Origin: Azadirachta indica
Taxonomy: Eukaryota; Streptophyta; Magnoliopsida; Sapindales; Meliaceae
DNA length: 64,000 bases
Reading direction: 5' to 3'
NCBI GenBank assembly: GCA_022749755.1
Contig: CM040449.1
Location: 10,946,363-11,010,362 of the forward strand
The stretch's first letter is position 1. Each line of letters opens with the position of its first letter. The notes below the pieces were generated by a model. It saw only the letters and a list, made by a program, of their open reading frames with translations. It did not search any database and had not been told where the DNA came from. Of the stretch, positions 9,590 to 21,267 are shown piece by piece. The position numbers and the translations under genes were made by a program.

Positions 9590-12523
9590 CTAAAGTTCTA
9601 GTTGTATTCCGTTCTTAGTTCGCGAAAAGAATTTTGCAAACCCATTTCGGTTTTTTTCAGGATTGACATGATTTGATGACACTGCAGATGATGAAGTAGA
9701 CAAAGATGCAGATGGTGGCGTGTGCCCCTCATTCTTATTCATTGAAGGACCGGTGCTCTCAGCAGCTATACTTGGAGAGTTAAAATCTCTTTTGGGTGAA
9801 AATGTTTCGTTAGAATGTAACTTCCATGGTTCTCCACCAGGTTTAGGAGTAGGTAACATTCCGCGAGATACTTCTGGTATGCTTGCAGTATCAATCAGAA
9901 AGTCTTCCAATGTTGCCAGAGATTTCAGTTGCTTCCCCAGCGATGCTATTGTTTTCTGGCACTCGGCAAGCTTTCCAGCAGCCGTTTCCAGATCCTCCTG
10001 CCATAAGCAAATCATGTGATCATGTGGTCATTTATATATGAAGAGTCTACAATATCTCGTTCAAAATGTTTTCATGAGTCTGCAATGACCAACCTGTTTT
10101 ATCTTTTTTTCACTGTTTGACTTTGCAATTTGCTGGAGCTCAATTTCTTGTTTCGTTCTCCACAGTTCTTCCTCTAATTTCTGACACTTGACTGTAATCT
10201 GTGCCGACACAGCCCTTTCCTTGTCGACCTCTTCTTCTAGTGAGTTTATCTTTGCTGACATTTTTTCAGCCTCTGCTTTCGTGCTACTGACTTTAGACTC
10301 AACAAGCTGCTTTGATTCGTTTGCCAAATTCAGCCCCTTTTGGAGTTCCTCCAACTTCATTTCCGCTTCCCTCAGCTGAAGCTGTGATGCCTCAATACAG
10401 TCTCGACTTTTGGTAAGAGCTGTCTCCAGTTCAGCTTTCTCAGCTTCCATCTTTTCTATTTTCTCTTCCAGTTCTGCTTTCTCTACTTCCATCCTTTCTA
10501 TTTTCTCTTCCAGTTCTGCTTTCTCTGCTTCCATCCTTTCTATTTTCTCTTCCAGTTCAGCATTCTCTGCTTCCCTCTTTACTATTTTGTCTTCCAGTTC
10601 AGCGTTCTCTTCATCCATCTTTAGGAACTTTTCTTCCAGTTCATCTGTCCGATGAATCATTGCTTCAAGTTCGGCTCTTAATGAACTCTCTGCAAGAGTA
10701 GATTGCTCAGTAACAGCTTCTGATTCAACGTGATTTCCACTTCCATTATTGGGCAATGAAGCAAGCCGCTCCATCTCCAGAAAATCATCCATTAAATCAA
10801 TTTCAGTTGAAGAGGCTGGGATATTTCTATTGACAGCTTTGTCGTTTTTAAACTGATCAAGCTCAGCAATGAGAGCCGATGCCCATGAGTCAGAGCAACT
10901 TGTCTCACCCCTCTTGCTGATATCAATCTCCACGGTGTTAAGCCGCTCCCCACTGTCCGATTGACTGTCCACTAGAGATTCAACACAAATAGAGGACGCA
11001 GCTGTAGATTTATGATCATTTAAAGGAGAAGCTCTACAAGCCATTGCTTTTAACCTCCGGCACTCTGCCTCAAGCTTTGCCAACTTTTTTATGCTCTCTA
11101 AATGTTGCTTACTGGCTGTTTCAGCTGCTTGGGTACTCAAGTCCCTCTCAATGGCCCTGATTTCCAACTCCTCAGATTGAGACAGGAGCTCCATCTTGAG
11201 GGCTGAGTTCTCTTTCTCCAAAAATTCAAGTTTCTGGCAAAGATCAGGGTCAACGACAAGCTGAGGTTCAGATTTAACAGTTTCTGCTTTGTTCCGGAGC
11301 TCAAGAAGTTGGTTTTCAAATTCAAGCTTCATGGATTCCCATTCATGAGTTTTCTTCTCCACAGCTTCACGGATCTTCTGCTCCTGCTCATCTCTTGCTT
11401 GTCTCAGCTGCCTAACACATTCCTTCAGGGCCCCATCAAGATGGCTCACCCTGTCTTCCAGTGTCGAGCTCTGCTCTATAGCAGCCTCAAGTTTTTGCTT
11501 TAAGATCACCACTTCATTCTCGGCCTTTTCCCAACCTAACATTATAGTCAAAAATTTGTACAAATGATGAGATAATCAATACAATTAAAGATAGTGGAGG
11601 TTTCTGCCTCAGTTACTACACAATACCTGCAATAGCTTCTTCAGCAACTTTTGCATGCTGCTTCACCAAGTCTTCTTTGGCACTAACATTCACCAGAGCA
11701 GCAGATAATTTTTCTGTCAGTGTCCTAACATTATCGTTAATATCTTCTCCATTAGCTACAACTTTTGAGGTGACTTCAGGTGATTGTGCATTGTCATTAG
11801 GAGATGCCTTTAGAACTTCCTGCTTCAACATTAAGGAAATAAGTCAAAACTCATAATAATCTTTCGCCTTCTTTATCATGAAACTTTTAAATGCATCCTA
11901 GAACATAAAAGTTCTATCTCCAGTATATTTTTGCTTCCATTATCTGGTAACACTCATTATATCTTCCTCAAACTGAAGGCATCGTCATTATATATTCTTC
12001 TCTTACAAATATCACAAGTGTATTTTATGAACAATCACGTTCAGTTGACACAATAAGCGCCTTTAGTGAGGATTAGTCACTCATACAGATCTCATTTTAA
12101 AGAGAGTGAAGGTCTTCAAACAATCTAGGCTTACATGTTTGGTAAAGCTTAAGTAAATTAGCTGAGTTTTGTAAACTTTTACGGCCATTTAAACCCGTCA
12201 TAGAAAAAGAGGATTATGGAAGGCCAGAAAAGAATATTATTCAAATTACCAGAACTTTCTTTTTTTCGAAATTCATCGGTAAATCGTGACTTACATTTAG
12301 GAACAGAAATACAGAATGGTGAGAAGGAATGAAAAGAATACTTTTAAAATTCAATGAAAATATGAAACTTTTCAGGCAAACCAAAATAGCAAACTCTGGT
12401 AATTTCACCTACCTGATCATCAGAGTATCTCTCCGAATGTGAAGATATTGACCCCGAACTCTCAGTTTCTCCAGGGCTTCTCTCCGAAGACTTCCTCTTC
12501 CATAACCATTTTCGCTTTTCCAT
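9590..12523 (-). CDS. Filament-like plant protein (FPP), long coiled coil
   Basis: Four coding exons on the minus strand: 12413-12523, 11627-11819, 10094-11535 and 9590-9997, giving 717 residues with closed phases. The N-terminus [20 protein letters not shown] is the family signature (DUF869). Almost all of the rest is heptad-rich helix: [20 protein letters not shown], then [20 protein letters not shown]. The conserved C-terminal motif around [20 protein letters not shown] is present, and the tail ends with FFSRTKNG. FPPs are plant-only cytoskeleton/endomembrane tethering proteins; some members are reported on cortical microtubules with COG or exocyst partners, and which one applies here is not shown by sequence. 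About residues 400-470 are five near-identical 14-residue blocks ([14 protein letters not shown] type), a repeat expansion. A leader intron is likely. The best Arabidopsis match by memory is the At1g77580/At1g21810 pair. Confidence 0.93.
10428..10641 (-). repeat. 42-bp coding tandem repeat in the FPP gene
   Basis: Five tandem units of 42 bp encode 14-residue blocks, each two heptads long, in the order [66 protein letters not shown]. The last three are nearly identical at DNA level and so are the youngest. The period keeps both the reading frame and the coiled-coil register. Confidence 0.9.
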
Positions 12524-13300
12524 TTCAAAGTCCAAATATTCCGGCAACAATTAGCACATTACATCACAGATTGTTCATCTGCAAATCAGCATTCAAATTG
12601 TCACCAAAAACATATCATAAATCCATTTCTAAACAGCAAGAACCAAGAAGAAATTAAGAATGATATCTTAAATTAACTTTCATGGCTTGATACCGCATAC
12701 TCATGCTCAGCTTTTATAAAGCAGAAATGTATAACCTTATCCGCAATTTCAAACATAAAACAACAAAAAGATGACTTGGCTTATCATTTTCTCAGCTTTG
12801 CTTCAAATCTAAACCATTAACTAACCAACTCAACAACAAAAATACAATTTAAAGCTATAACAACACAAATAAAAAACAAACACTTTGGCAGCAAAACAAT
12901 GAACTGAAAGCTCTAGTAACTAAACAAATAAACACTATCAAAATTACCTGAAACACCATTAATTTATTACATCACTAGATACCCATTACTAAATGGAAAC
13001 TATCCAGTAAACAAAAAGCACTCAAAATCTTCCAAAAATTTCAAAATCTATGAAACAGTGAAGATCCCAAGGATGTGTAAGCCATTAAAGCTATAAAGCT
13101 CAAAACGTTCTTTCCCTTGCTTTCAGAAGACTCCATACACTGAATTAACTAAATGGTGTACACATTTTTGTACAGATAAAATTAATATTAAGAACCCAGA
13201 AAGATAAAATAAAGAAATAGAAGATGAGAAGATAGAAGACCCAGATCAAATACCTTAGACTGGGGACCAAAACAAGCTCAGAGCTCAGATGGGAAGCAGA
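12524..13300 (-). other. 5' leader and promoter-proximal region of FPP
   Basis: A donor-like CTAAG|GTATTTG near 13254 and the acceptor at 12579-12580 suggest one leader intron of about 675 nt. This would place a first non-coding exon upstream of about 13255. The intron is A-rich on the plus strand (T-rich in the transcript), as plant introns are. No transcript data support the exact ends. Confidence 0.45.
12559..12578 (-). promoter_or_regulatory. Two tiny uORFs at the start of the last leader exon of FPP
   Basis: If the leader is spliced at the TTTGCAG whose AG is 12579-12580, the next exon begins directly with ATGAACAATCTGTGA (four codons and a stop, 12564-12578). Its stop overlaps by one base a minimal start-stop uORF, ATGTAA, at 12559-12564. 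Both sit about 36-55 nt upstream of the main ATG at 12523. Minimal start-stop uORFs can stall ribosomes; an effect here is inference. Confidence 0.4.
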
Positions 13301-14410
13301 AATAAATGAAAACAAAAGCTGTTTTCAGATTTAAGTTGCAAGAAGGAACAACAACCGGAAATAAAAAATTAAAAAAGGTTTATTTTCAATATAACCCATA
13401 TGATTTAATATATTTTACCGTGCCCGAAAAGTTTTGTTCAATATCATCGCGCCCCCATAGTTAGTTGCTTTCGTTAAGTTGAATGGTTAAAGGGTAAACA
13501 TGTCCTTGCACACATAATTTCTGGAAATCAAATAAAATATATAAACCCCGAAAATTTAAAATGAACTTCTAAAATTCTTTAGCTTCTTACATTATAAAAT
13601 TAAGATATACTATTTTGATTCCCAAAATAAAGTACCTTAAACTGCCCTATACAGCTATATTTTGACAATCAAATTTGATTTTTTTTTATTTGTGTGAAAG
13701 TTTTGTTAAATTTTTTCTTTTCATTGAATCATGAGAGTGTTATGAATAAAATAATATTGTCAATTGATAAAAAAAAGATCAATTATTAATATTTCGGAAG
13801 TAATTAACGATTTAAAATAAATTCTGCAAGAGAATAACATAATTATTATATAGAAGTAGGAGATTAAGAAATTAATTTTTTTGTCAGCCAATATCAGAAG
13901 GAGAACTTTAATTTTAGTTTGTACAATGTCCATGAAAAAGTAAAAAGAAAAAAGTTGAGAGTATAATGATAATAAATAAAACTTTGAGGGGATAAATTAA
14001 ATATGTCAAAACATTCGGATTAAATCGAAAACTACCCAAAATGTATAAGTCTGCATAAATCTGTTGAATGTCAGTACTCAGTAGACATAATCAAATAACA
14101 GCAACGAGTTTAGCAGATAATGTGGGTTTCTATTTCTTGTTTTCTTCCCTTTGATTTGTTTTCTGCTTTTCGAAATATTAAATGCGTTTTAAAAAAGCAT
14201 GTGAGAGCGTGTGTGTGTGTGTGTGTGAAGCTGTGATGGCTCCACAGAATGAATTGAGACCTCAAAGCAACTTTTCAGCTTTTATGTTGCTTAAAAAATC
14301 AGCTTTGCTTTATTTTATTTTATTTTTTATTTTGTATTTTGAAAATGAAGCCGCCTTATTCCCGCCCATTCATGAAGATTACTGTACCACATTAATGTTC
14401 TTTAAACAGT

Positions 14411-14969
14411 GGGATAATAACATCCAGATCCCTGATTTTAACATTTTCACTACGGAAAGTATAATATGTAAATTTTTAACAAATACATTTCTTATCTTTA
14501 AAGATGCTCCGTGTTCAAAATCCAATCCAATCTAATCTAAATTTATTTTTATTTAAATTTCATAGATCAATAAAATTTTCTAATAAAATAAAATTTTAAA
14601 AAGATCGAAAATATTGAATGTGTATGACAATTCCGTTGAAATTTTTTAAATATTAGAATGACATAAATATATTTTAATATTTTAGTATTATGATGGTTAA
14701 AAATCAACAAGATAATATTAGTTTTCTCTAATTTTGTGATGGCTAGAATGAATGATATAAGTCCAATTATCACTCGACAAGTAAAAGATAGCACATTCAT
14801 TTTCAACAAATATGCACTTATTCCCTAACTCTTATTCGACTGACGGAAATATCATTTAGTATTATTTAGTGTCGATTGTTGCAAATTAGTAAATATATAT
14901 AGAGATTATTACTTATTAGGGACTTTTTGATTGAAAGTGGAAAAGATAGGGACTCGTATGTTATTATCA
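14411..14969. repeat. Dispersed element with inverted ends, about 560 bp
   Basis: The left end is GGGATAATAACATCCAGATC. The right end, reverse-complemented, is CTGATAATAACATACGAGTC, a clear inverted repeat of the same family as 1987-2183. The interior is AT-rich with no coding sequence. Confidence 0.5.
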
Positions 14970-15266
14970 GACAAAGCTTTGGAATTTTGAGATAAAATCA
15001 CTTTCTCTCTCCTTAGTTCAGAGTCAGTGGCTGTCTCTGTCTGCCACAGCTTTTATTGACACTGTTGTTCGTTTGTCTTGGTTTAGCGGAGGAATCTTAT
15101 GAGAAGGCGCCCCTTAAGGCCGTGTTTGGTTGTTGGGATTTATTTTCTCCGTTTTTGTGACAACTTCTTTATCGGACGGTTGATATTGCATAGGATACGA
15201 TGCTCAACTCGCTCTAAAATCAAAATTGGTAAAATATTAGTTCAAGCAATTTGAATATAAAAAATT

Positions 15267-15460
15267 GGGAATAATAACATTTGGGTCCCTAAATTATTGT
15301 AGTTTCACAAATAAATATATAGTTTTTATTTGTATCCGAAAGGTCCCCAACCGTAACCCAATGACCAAATTACTTTTCCAAAGGGTGCGAGTTATTTAAT
15401 ACAAATAAAAACAATATATACTATAACTATTAAAAATATAAAAATTGAAGAACCCAAATT
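15267..15460. repeat. Dispersed element of the same family, right end truncated
   Basis: The left end GGGAATAATAACATTTGGGT, followed by CCCTAAATTATTG, is the closest to a consensus in the window. The right end shows only the inner part (GAAGAACCCAAATTTTTGAT) and lacks the terminal TTATTATCCC. Confidence 0.45.
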
Positions 15461-18400
15461 TTTGATATTTTTAAAATATTATAAGAAAATTAAACAAATA
15501 TATCCCCAATGTTTTATGAGCGGGTTCGAACTAATTTACATCAATAATTATTTAAATAAATTTTATAATTAAGAAAAAATTATTGTTGAATAATTTTTTC
15601 TTTGATATAATCCTTTTGAGAAATGATAACATAAAATATATAATTTTTACAAGTTTTAATAAATTTCTACTTTTATTTTGGGAATTATGATCAAATTATA
15701 GAAATAAAGAATGGCTGTTAGGTCACGTGGATGACAGTTAACAATGGTGGAGGCCCAGATGAGGAATGTAAGATATATGGGCCCAGTTACTTTGTCAATG
15801 TGGGCCCATCAACAAGTCATCTTCCCATAAAACTGGACATGTTTAATCAATTATTGTTCTTTTTCATAAAAAAAAAAGTATAAATCCTAAGTTTTTTTTT
15901 TTTCCTCTTTTTTATATATTACAATAATATGTATATACACACAAGCCAATGATCTAATAACTTACCTGCATTATTGAAACACTTTTATATCTCGTACGAT
16001 TTTTAACTCTAAATGTTTGAATTAATAATTTATTTTATATTTATGTTTATCATTAAATTACTTGTTTCATTATAAATTATTTTTTATTTTTATTACTATT
16101 TAATCTAATATAATTGGTAGAAAATGTTGAAATTTTTAGAGCAAGACAAAATTAGTTTTTTTTAATAATGACTTTGAAAAAAAAAAGTGAAGAAGCTAGA
16201 GAAAAAGAATGAATAAATTTTTGTGTGTTAATTAAGTTAATTATTGTGTTTATAGTCGAAAGATTTCGAGTCATATTATCATACGGCCGTTGTATTATAT
16301 AATCATAAAAAGTAGAGATTATCTAATATAATTTATAAATTATTCTCATTTTAATTTAATCATTAAATTATATTTTGAACAGTTCAATGATTCAAACACC
16401 ACAACTATATTACAACTATATTATACATTTATTGCATTATAGGCTTATAGCCTTGCCCCATATAAATATATGACATTTTGTTTCAATGCAATTATTTTTA
16501 ATTGAATTTCTATGTAATTTTAAGTTTAATAATTTAATATGACTACACATTTTGTGAAATAAAATTATAATTTATCTATTTTATAATATTACATTAAATC
16601 ATTAAATAATACTACACGCATTTAAGTGACATAATAATATAAACAATACGCTTATAATATGCATTTTTTTTTACTTCCTAAACTAGGAATTTGTGTATTC
16701 TATAATTAAAATATTAATACATGTATATTATTCTTCTAATTAGAAAAAATATAATTTAAAACTTATAATATAAATATAAAAATTCATAAAATTATTATAA
16801 CAATTTATATTTCTAAAATATTAAATAATAGGGTCCTCTTAATATATAATATAGCAAATAATTAAAATTTAAAGATTTTATATTTTTATCTAATAATTAT
16901 CACTAAATTTTATTAGAAAAATAAATTAAGAAAATTGTACGATTAAATAAAATAAGTTTTATACTGCAAATATCTGTCATAGCAATTCAGTTGTTATGTC
17001 TATTCTTGATACAAAAGGTATGCCCAATCAAATACTTCCAATTAAATCCAGTAGTCACCTTCAATGATGGGAAATAGCAGCCGTTCATTTTGTGGTGATG
17101 TGAGAACAGGTGGGGTCAGTCTTTCATTATATTTCTTATCCCATAGTTGTGAATGTCATGATGAGGCGCAAATTTGATGAACGTACCTGATCTATTCTTG
17201 TCACAAGTTCAGAATCACATGGTGCACCATTTAAGAAAGCACAATTATCATGTACTTTTCTGAATCTTTTGGACTCTGTACGATAAATGGCACTATTGTA
17301 GGATTAATATCATAAGGCTCCCTAAACCTTAATATTTTTACACACACTGGTCTATGGTTTATTGAAGTATCAAATAACTTCCTATTTAAGTATTTATTAA
17401 ATAGCATTTAGTGTTGAGTTAGATGCTCTTTTATTACAATTATTAAAACTTAGTATTATTTATAATTTTATGTTTTTAATAAGAGTGAATGATTTACTTG
17501 ATACAAACATGTAAATCATTTTTGTTTGTAAAAATATAAAATTTAAGAACCTGAATATTACAATTTCATTATTATATCTCACTCTAATTATAAGCAACCA
17601 TCTTAAATATTTATATCATACTTCGGTAAAGAATCAACGTTTTAGATTCCTTCGATAACTATTATATGAAAACTAATCTAAACTCGAATTAACAAGACTC
17701 TCAATCTGAATATGAGCGAGATTATATTTTTATAACTTTTATATAATTATAAAGATTTATTACTCCAAAAAGAAAAAAAATTAATTTTTCACTAGTCAAT
17801 CAATCAAGAAATAATGAGGAAAACCTTTTTTAGCAAATTATTAGATGGGTTGATATGGCAACTTTTGTAGTTCAATTATTTTGAAAATAAGAATCAAAAG
17901 AAAATGGTGTGGTTGTGGGAATATTATATAATGTTAGTACAATTATTGAATGGGCATTTAATAGAGACATCATGTTCATAATTCGTATATAGGTTGTGCA
18001 AGTAATAGATTATAGGCTATCAATCATCTCAAAAAGGTCAAAAAGAATGTTGAATTATCCTTATTTTTAGGACCATTTAAATATTTTTGAGAGTGTCCCT
18101 ACATTCATGAGTTAATTTATTACATATTATTTACAATATATTAATCACTAAAAATTTAAAATTTTATTTTTTAGGGTTTTTAAATTATAATTTTAGTTAC
18201 AATTTCAACTTTGGTGTTATAATTTTTAATTTTTATATTTAAAATTTAAAATTTTGTATTATTAATTATAATATTAGGGTGTTGTTAAGAATAAAATTCA
18301 ATTATTTTAAACTCTTATAATAAAAATAAAAGATTAATATGAGAGATTGAATTCTCTTCACATCGAATGGGATCGATTTTTGTTCATACTATAAATTGTA

Positions 18401-18615
18401 CAAATTCAATTTATTATTTGTATTTTATTATTTTTATATTTTTCTATATTGAATACTTTTTTCCTTGGTTTACACTTTGAATTAAAGCCTATTGGAGACT
18501 TTTGCCCCTTTAAATTGAATTTGTAGGAGAAGGATGTTTTTGACAAATGACAATAGAAAGAAGAAGAGGCAAAATTTGCTACCTCCTAAAGTCAAATTTC
18601 CAACTTAATCATTTG

Positions 18616-18620
18616 ATATA

Positions 18621-18653
<33 letters not shown>

Positions 18654-18656
18654 ATT
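18616..18656. repeat. (TA)n(TATG)n microsatellite
   Basis: An alternating AT run passes into about six copies of TATG. It is intergenic and likely to vary in length among individuals. Confidence 0.9.
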
Positions 18657-19231
18657 TATATTTATATGTATGTATTGCAATTGATATTTACAATCAATGA
18701 TATATATTACATTAAACCTATTATAGTGCAGTTTGAAATTTGAATATGAACCATATCAAGTGTCTAATGAGATCTATTAAATTGAATTCTGAAAAAAAAA
18801 TGTTACCCTATATAATATTAGTTATAATTTATCAATTATCATATTTTTGCTTTCTCAAATTTTTCGTTAAATTTTTTAAACTATGAGTAACTCTTTTTCG
18901 ACATAAAACTTTAGAAATTAATATATACTAAATAATTATAAAGAATATCAATTCACATTCTAAACATTTGAGTTCGCTCATTTTCAATATTTAATTATTT
19001 AAAATACTTAGTATTAATCTGTATAAAAGTCGTGCATATTGTATATTCATATGATTAATGTTGTGAGTTGTCACCTTGTTTTTCGAAATGGGCTAGAACA
19101 ACAATAACGAGAATGAAATCTTATGCATACAGTTAAGTAAAGTTGGATTAAAGAGAGTGTATGGGCCAGTTGCATACTAAAGCCCAGTGAAACAACGACT
19201 CGGCCGATCCAAAAGGGACAAATTCTTTAAC

Positions 19232-19432
19232 GGGTAATAACTTATTGGTCCCTATACTTTTATTAAATAACATAGAAGGATATATTTTGATAATTTTAAC
19301 ATTTTATCCCTATTTAAAATGATACATCAGCCATCTTAAAAATCAGAGGGTGCGGACTAAATTGTTGAAATTGATAAACATATGTTTTAATTTCTTAATT
19401 TATCAAATTTAGGGACAAAAATGTTGTATCCC
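19232..19432. repeat. Dispersed element, about 200 bp, inverted ends
   Basis: The left end is GGGTAATAACTTATTGGTCC and the reverse-complemented right end is GGGATACAACATTTTTGTCC. The interior (TAACATTTTATCC at left, CTAAATTGTTGAAATT at right) matches the unit at 5025-5245, so these two are one subfamily. Confidence 0.5.
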
Positions 19433-19459
19433 AATTCATCAACATCGTGGTTATCCGAT

Positions 19460-19662
19460 GGGGTAATGATATTTGGATCCGTAAGTTCTTATAATTTCCA
19501 AAGTAAGGATATCATCTAACAAATAGGTCTCTCATTCAGTCATTCTTCTTTAAAATGATTGAAATACCGTTATGTGTGTGGTTTGGACTTATTTGTTAAA
19601 ATGAAAATACTTTGTTCTAATTCGGAACACATAAAAAGTGAGGAATCCGGATGTTATCTTCC
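19460..19662. repeat. Dispersed element, about 200 bp, inverted ends
   Basis: The left end is GGGGTAATGATATTTGGATC and the reverse-complemented right end is GGAAGATAACATCCGGATTC. It lies only 28 bp from the previous unit, so two members inserted almost side by side. Confidence 0.5.
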
Positions 19663-19916
19663 ATTAATTTTCCAGGGATAATAACATAAATAACCATAAA
19701 ATTTTCTATTCTGCAAGTATTAAAATAGTTTTTAAAATATCAAATAAGCCCCCCAATTTATTTCTAAGAAGACGACCAAATTCTCATATAATTTTGAATT
19801 TGGACCATTATAGGAGGAAGCGAATTAAGGACCTCCTTGGCACAAATGGAAAATATATATGCTTATTTGTAAAAGTGAAAATTAGAAAAGAAACCAAGCT
19901 GGCACGATGATGGATT

Positions 19917-20010
19917 ACACGTGTAGTTGACGTGTCAAATCAGGACTTGTCACTCGGAGATATCTTTGTCCCTCTGTTTGTATCTTAGCACAAAGAGATC
20001 GTACACGTGT
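19917..20010. promoter_or_regulatory. Cluster of three ACGTG (G-box/ABRE) motifs
   Basis: ACACGTGT at 19917-19924, TGACGTGT at about 19928-19935 and ACACGTGT again at 20003-20010 fall within 95 bp, in a patch less AT-rich than its surroundings. It is 1.26-1.35 kb upstream of the PsbS start. It may be a distal light or ABA element of PsbS, or the promoter of an unrecognised transcript; the sequence cannot decide. Confidence 0.4.
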
Positions 20011-20242
20011 CGAGCATGTGACTGATTGTGTGATGAACTCGAACTCCAACAACTGTGTGGACTCATTAACAGTTCTCAGTTTTCTCTGAGTGAGACCTGC
20101 GACACATGATAGGATATTCCAACGCGACATCTGTCTACCTGGTCCTTTTAATTTGTCTTTAACATTTTCTTTTTGTGTTTTTTTTGGACCACAGAATTTA
20201 ATTACATGCTCATACCAAAGTCTTGTTCCAGTGTTAGAACAA

Positions 20243-20862
20243 GGTAATAAAATTGGGTTCCTGATCTTTTATATTTATACGCAAATCTATAAATTGTTCA
20301 TTCTATCATTTACATCCTCAATTTAAGGGTGACAAATTTATAATTCTGAGTTAGCATATTCATGTTTTTTTTTTTTCAAATAAAAATATAACAAATATTT
20401 TAAACAAAGACGAATTCAACTTACTTATTAATTATAATAAGAAAAAAAATACTAATCAGAGATAATTATTAAATAAATAAATTATATAAATTTCTTTTAC
20501 ATGTTTGCAATATATTTTGATTTACTTTTAAAATTATAGCATTATTGATTAAGAATCTAATTAATATATATTATCTAAATTATTTAGATACGCAATGAAT
20601 AATTGTATTGTTTAAGTCAATTGTATTCATGCCTTATTGATGAATTGCGTATAAATTTTTACCTCTACTTAATACTTATTGAAACAAAAAATTAGTTATA
20701 AGATATTAAAATTTAATCATTACAATAAAAGAGTGTCTAACTTAATAGTAAAAGGACATTCCAATCATATCAACATGAAGTAGAGACTTATGTGAGAACA
20801 GTAGAAAAACTATATAAATAATGTAAACAATATAAAATAAAGGACCTAAGTGTTATTATCCC
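20243..20862. repeat. Dispersed element with inverted ends, about 620 bp, in the PsbS upstream region
   Basis: The left end is GGTAATAAAATTGGGTTCCT and the reverse-complemented right end is GGGATAATAACACTTAGGTC. It lies between the G-box cluster and the PsbS gene. The interior is AT-rich without coding sequence. Confidence 0.5.
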
Positions 20863-21267
20863 AGGTTTAACTCAGCTCGGCTGGGTCGATTCAGAATGAA
20901 TTCCCGGCTTCAAGTGGAGAAATTTTGCCCAGGAGAAAAGATACCAAGTCTTAATATTGCACAGTGAGTGAGTTTGATGAAGTTGAGGTGGGTGAGTTGC
21001 CACTTGTTTTTGAAAACTTTGGCAACAAAATTATGTTTTTATTACTCTCAAAAATTTTCTGTGAGCTTAAAAACATTATCTCCACAATTACGAAGTACAA
21101 GAGAGACGTGGACACTCTATTTGCCCGTCACTAACCCTGCACAATCGTATCCACACTTCTAAATCATCCCACTCTTGAAGCATTATTATAACGAGCATGC
21201 TTGCAGTAGCAAGAGTGAGAATAAAAACAAGAAAAACAAAGAAAAGAAAGCATCAAAACATTCATTG

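Larger units (their letters stand above)
13301..21267. other. Gene-poor region of about 8 kb with repeats, no protein gene seen
   Basis: This is AT-rich sequence without codon structure on either strand. It holds five copies of the GGGATAATAAC/GGTCCCTAAA-type repeat family (listed separately), a (TATG)n microsatellite, a G-box cluster at 19917-20010, and short GT repeats near 14210-14225. The open frame at 14182-14535 is low-complexity and begins in a GT repeat. The last few hundred bases are the PsbS promoter and leader; an ACGTGG core is at 21104-21109. Confidence 0.6.

Noticed and set aside
10188..10655. Serine-rich open frames on the plus strand
   Set aside because: They are the antisense reading of the FPP coiled-coil exon; Glu/Lys-rich codons read backwards give Ser/Phe-rich frames.
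14182..14535. Possible small protein gene on the plus strand
   Set aside because: It starts in a GT microsatellite and continues through AT-rich sequence into a repeat element; no homology is recognised.
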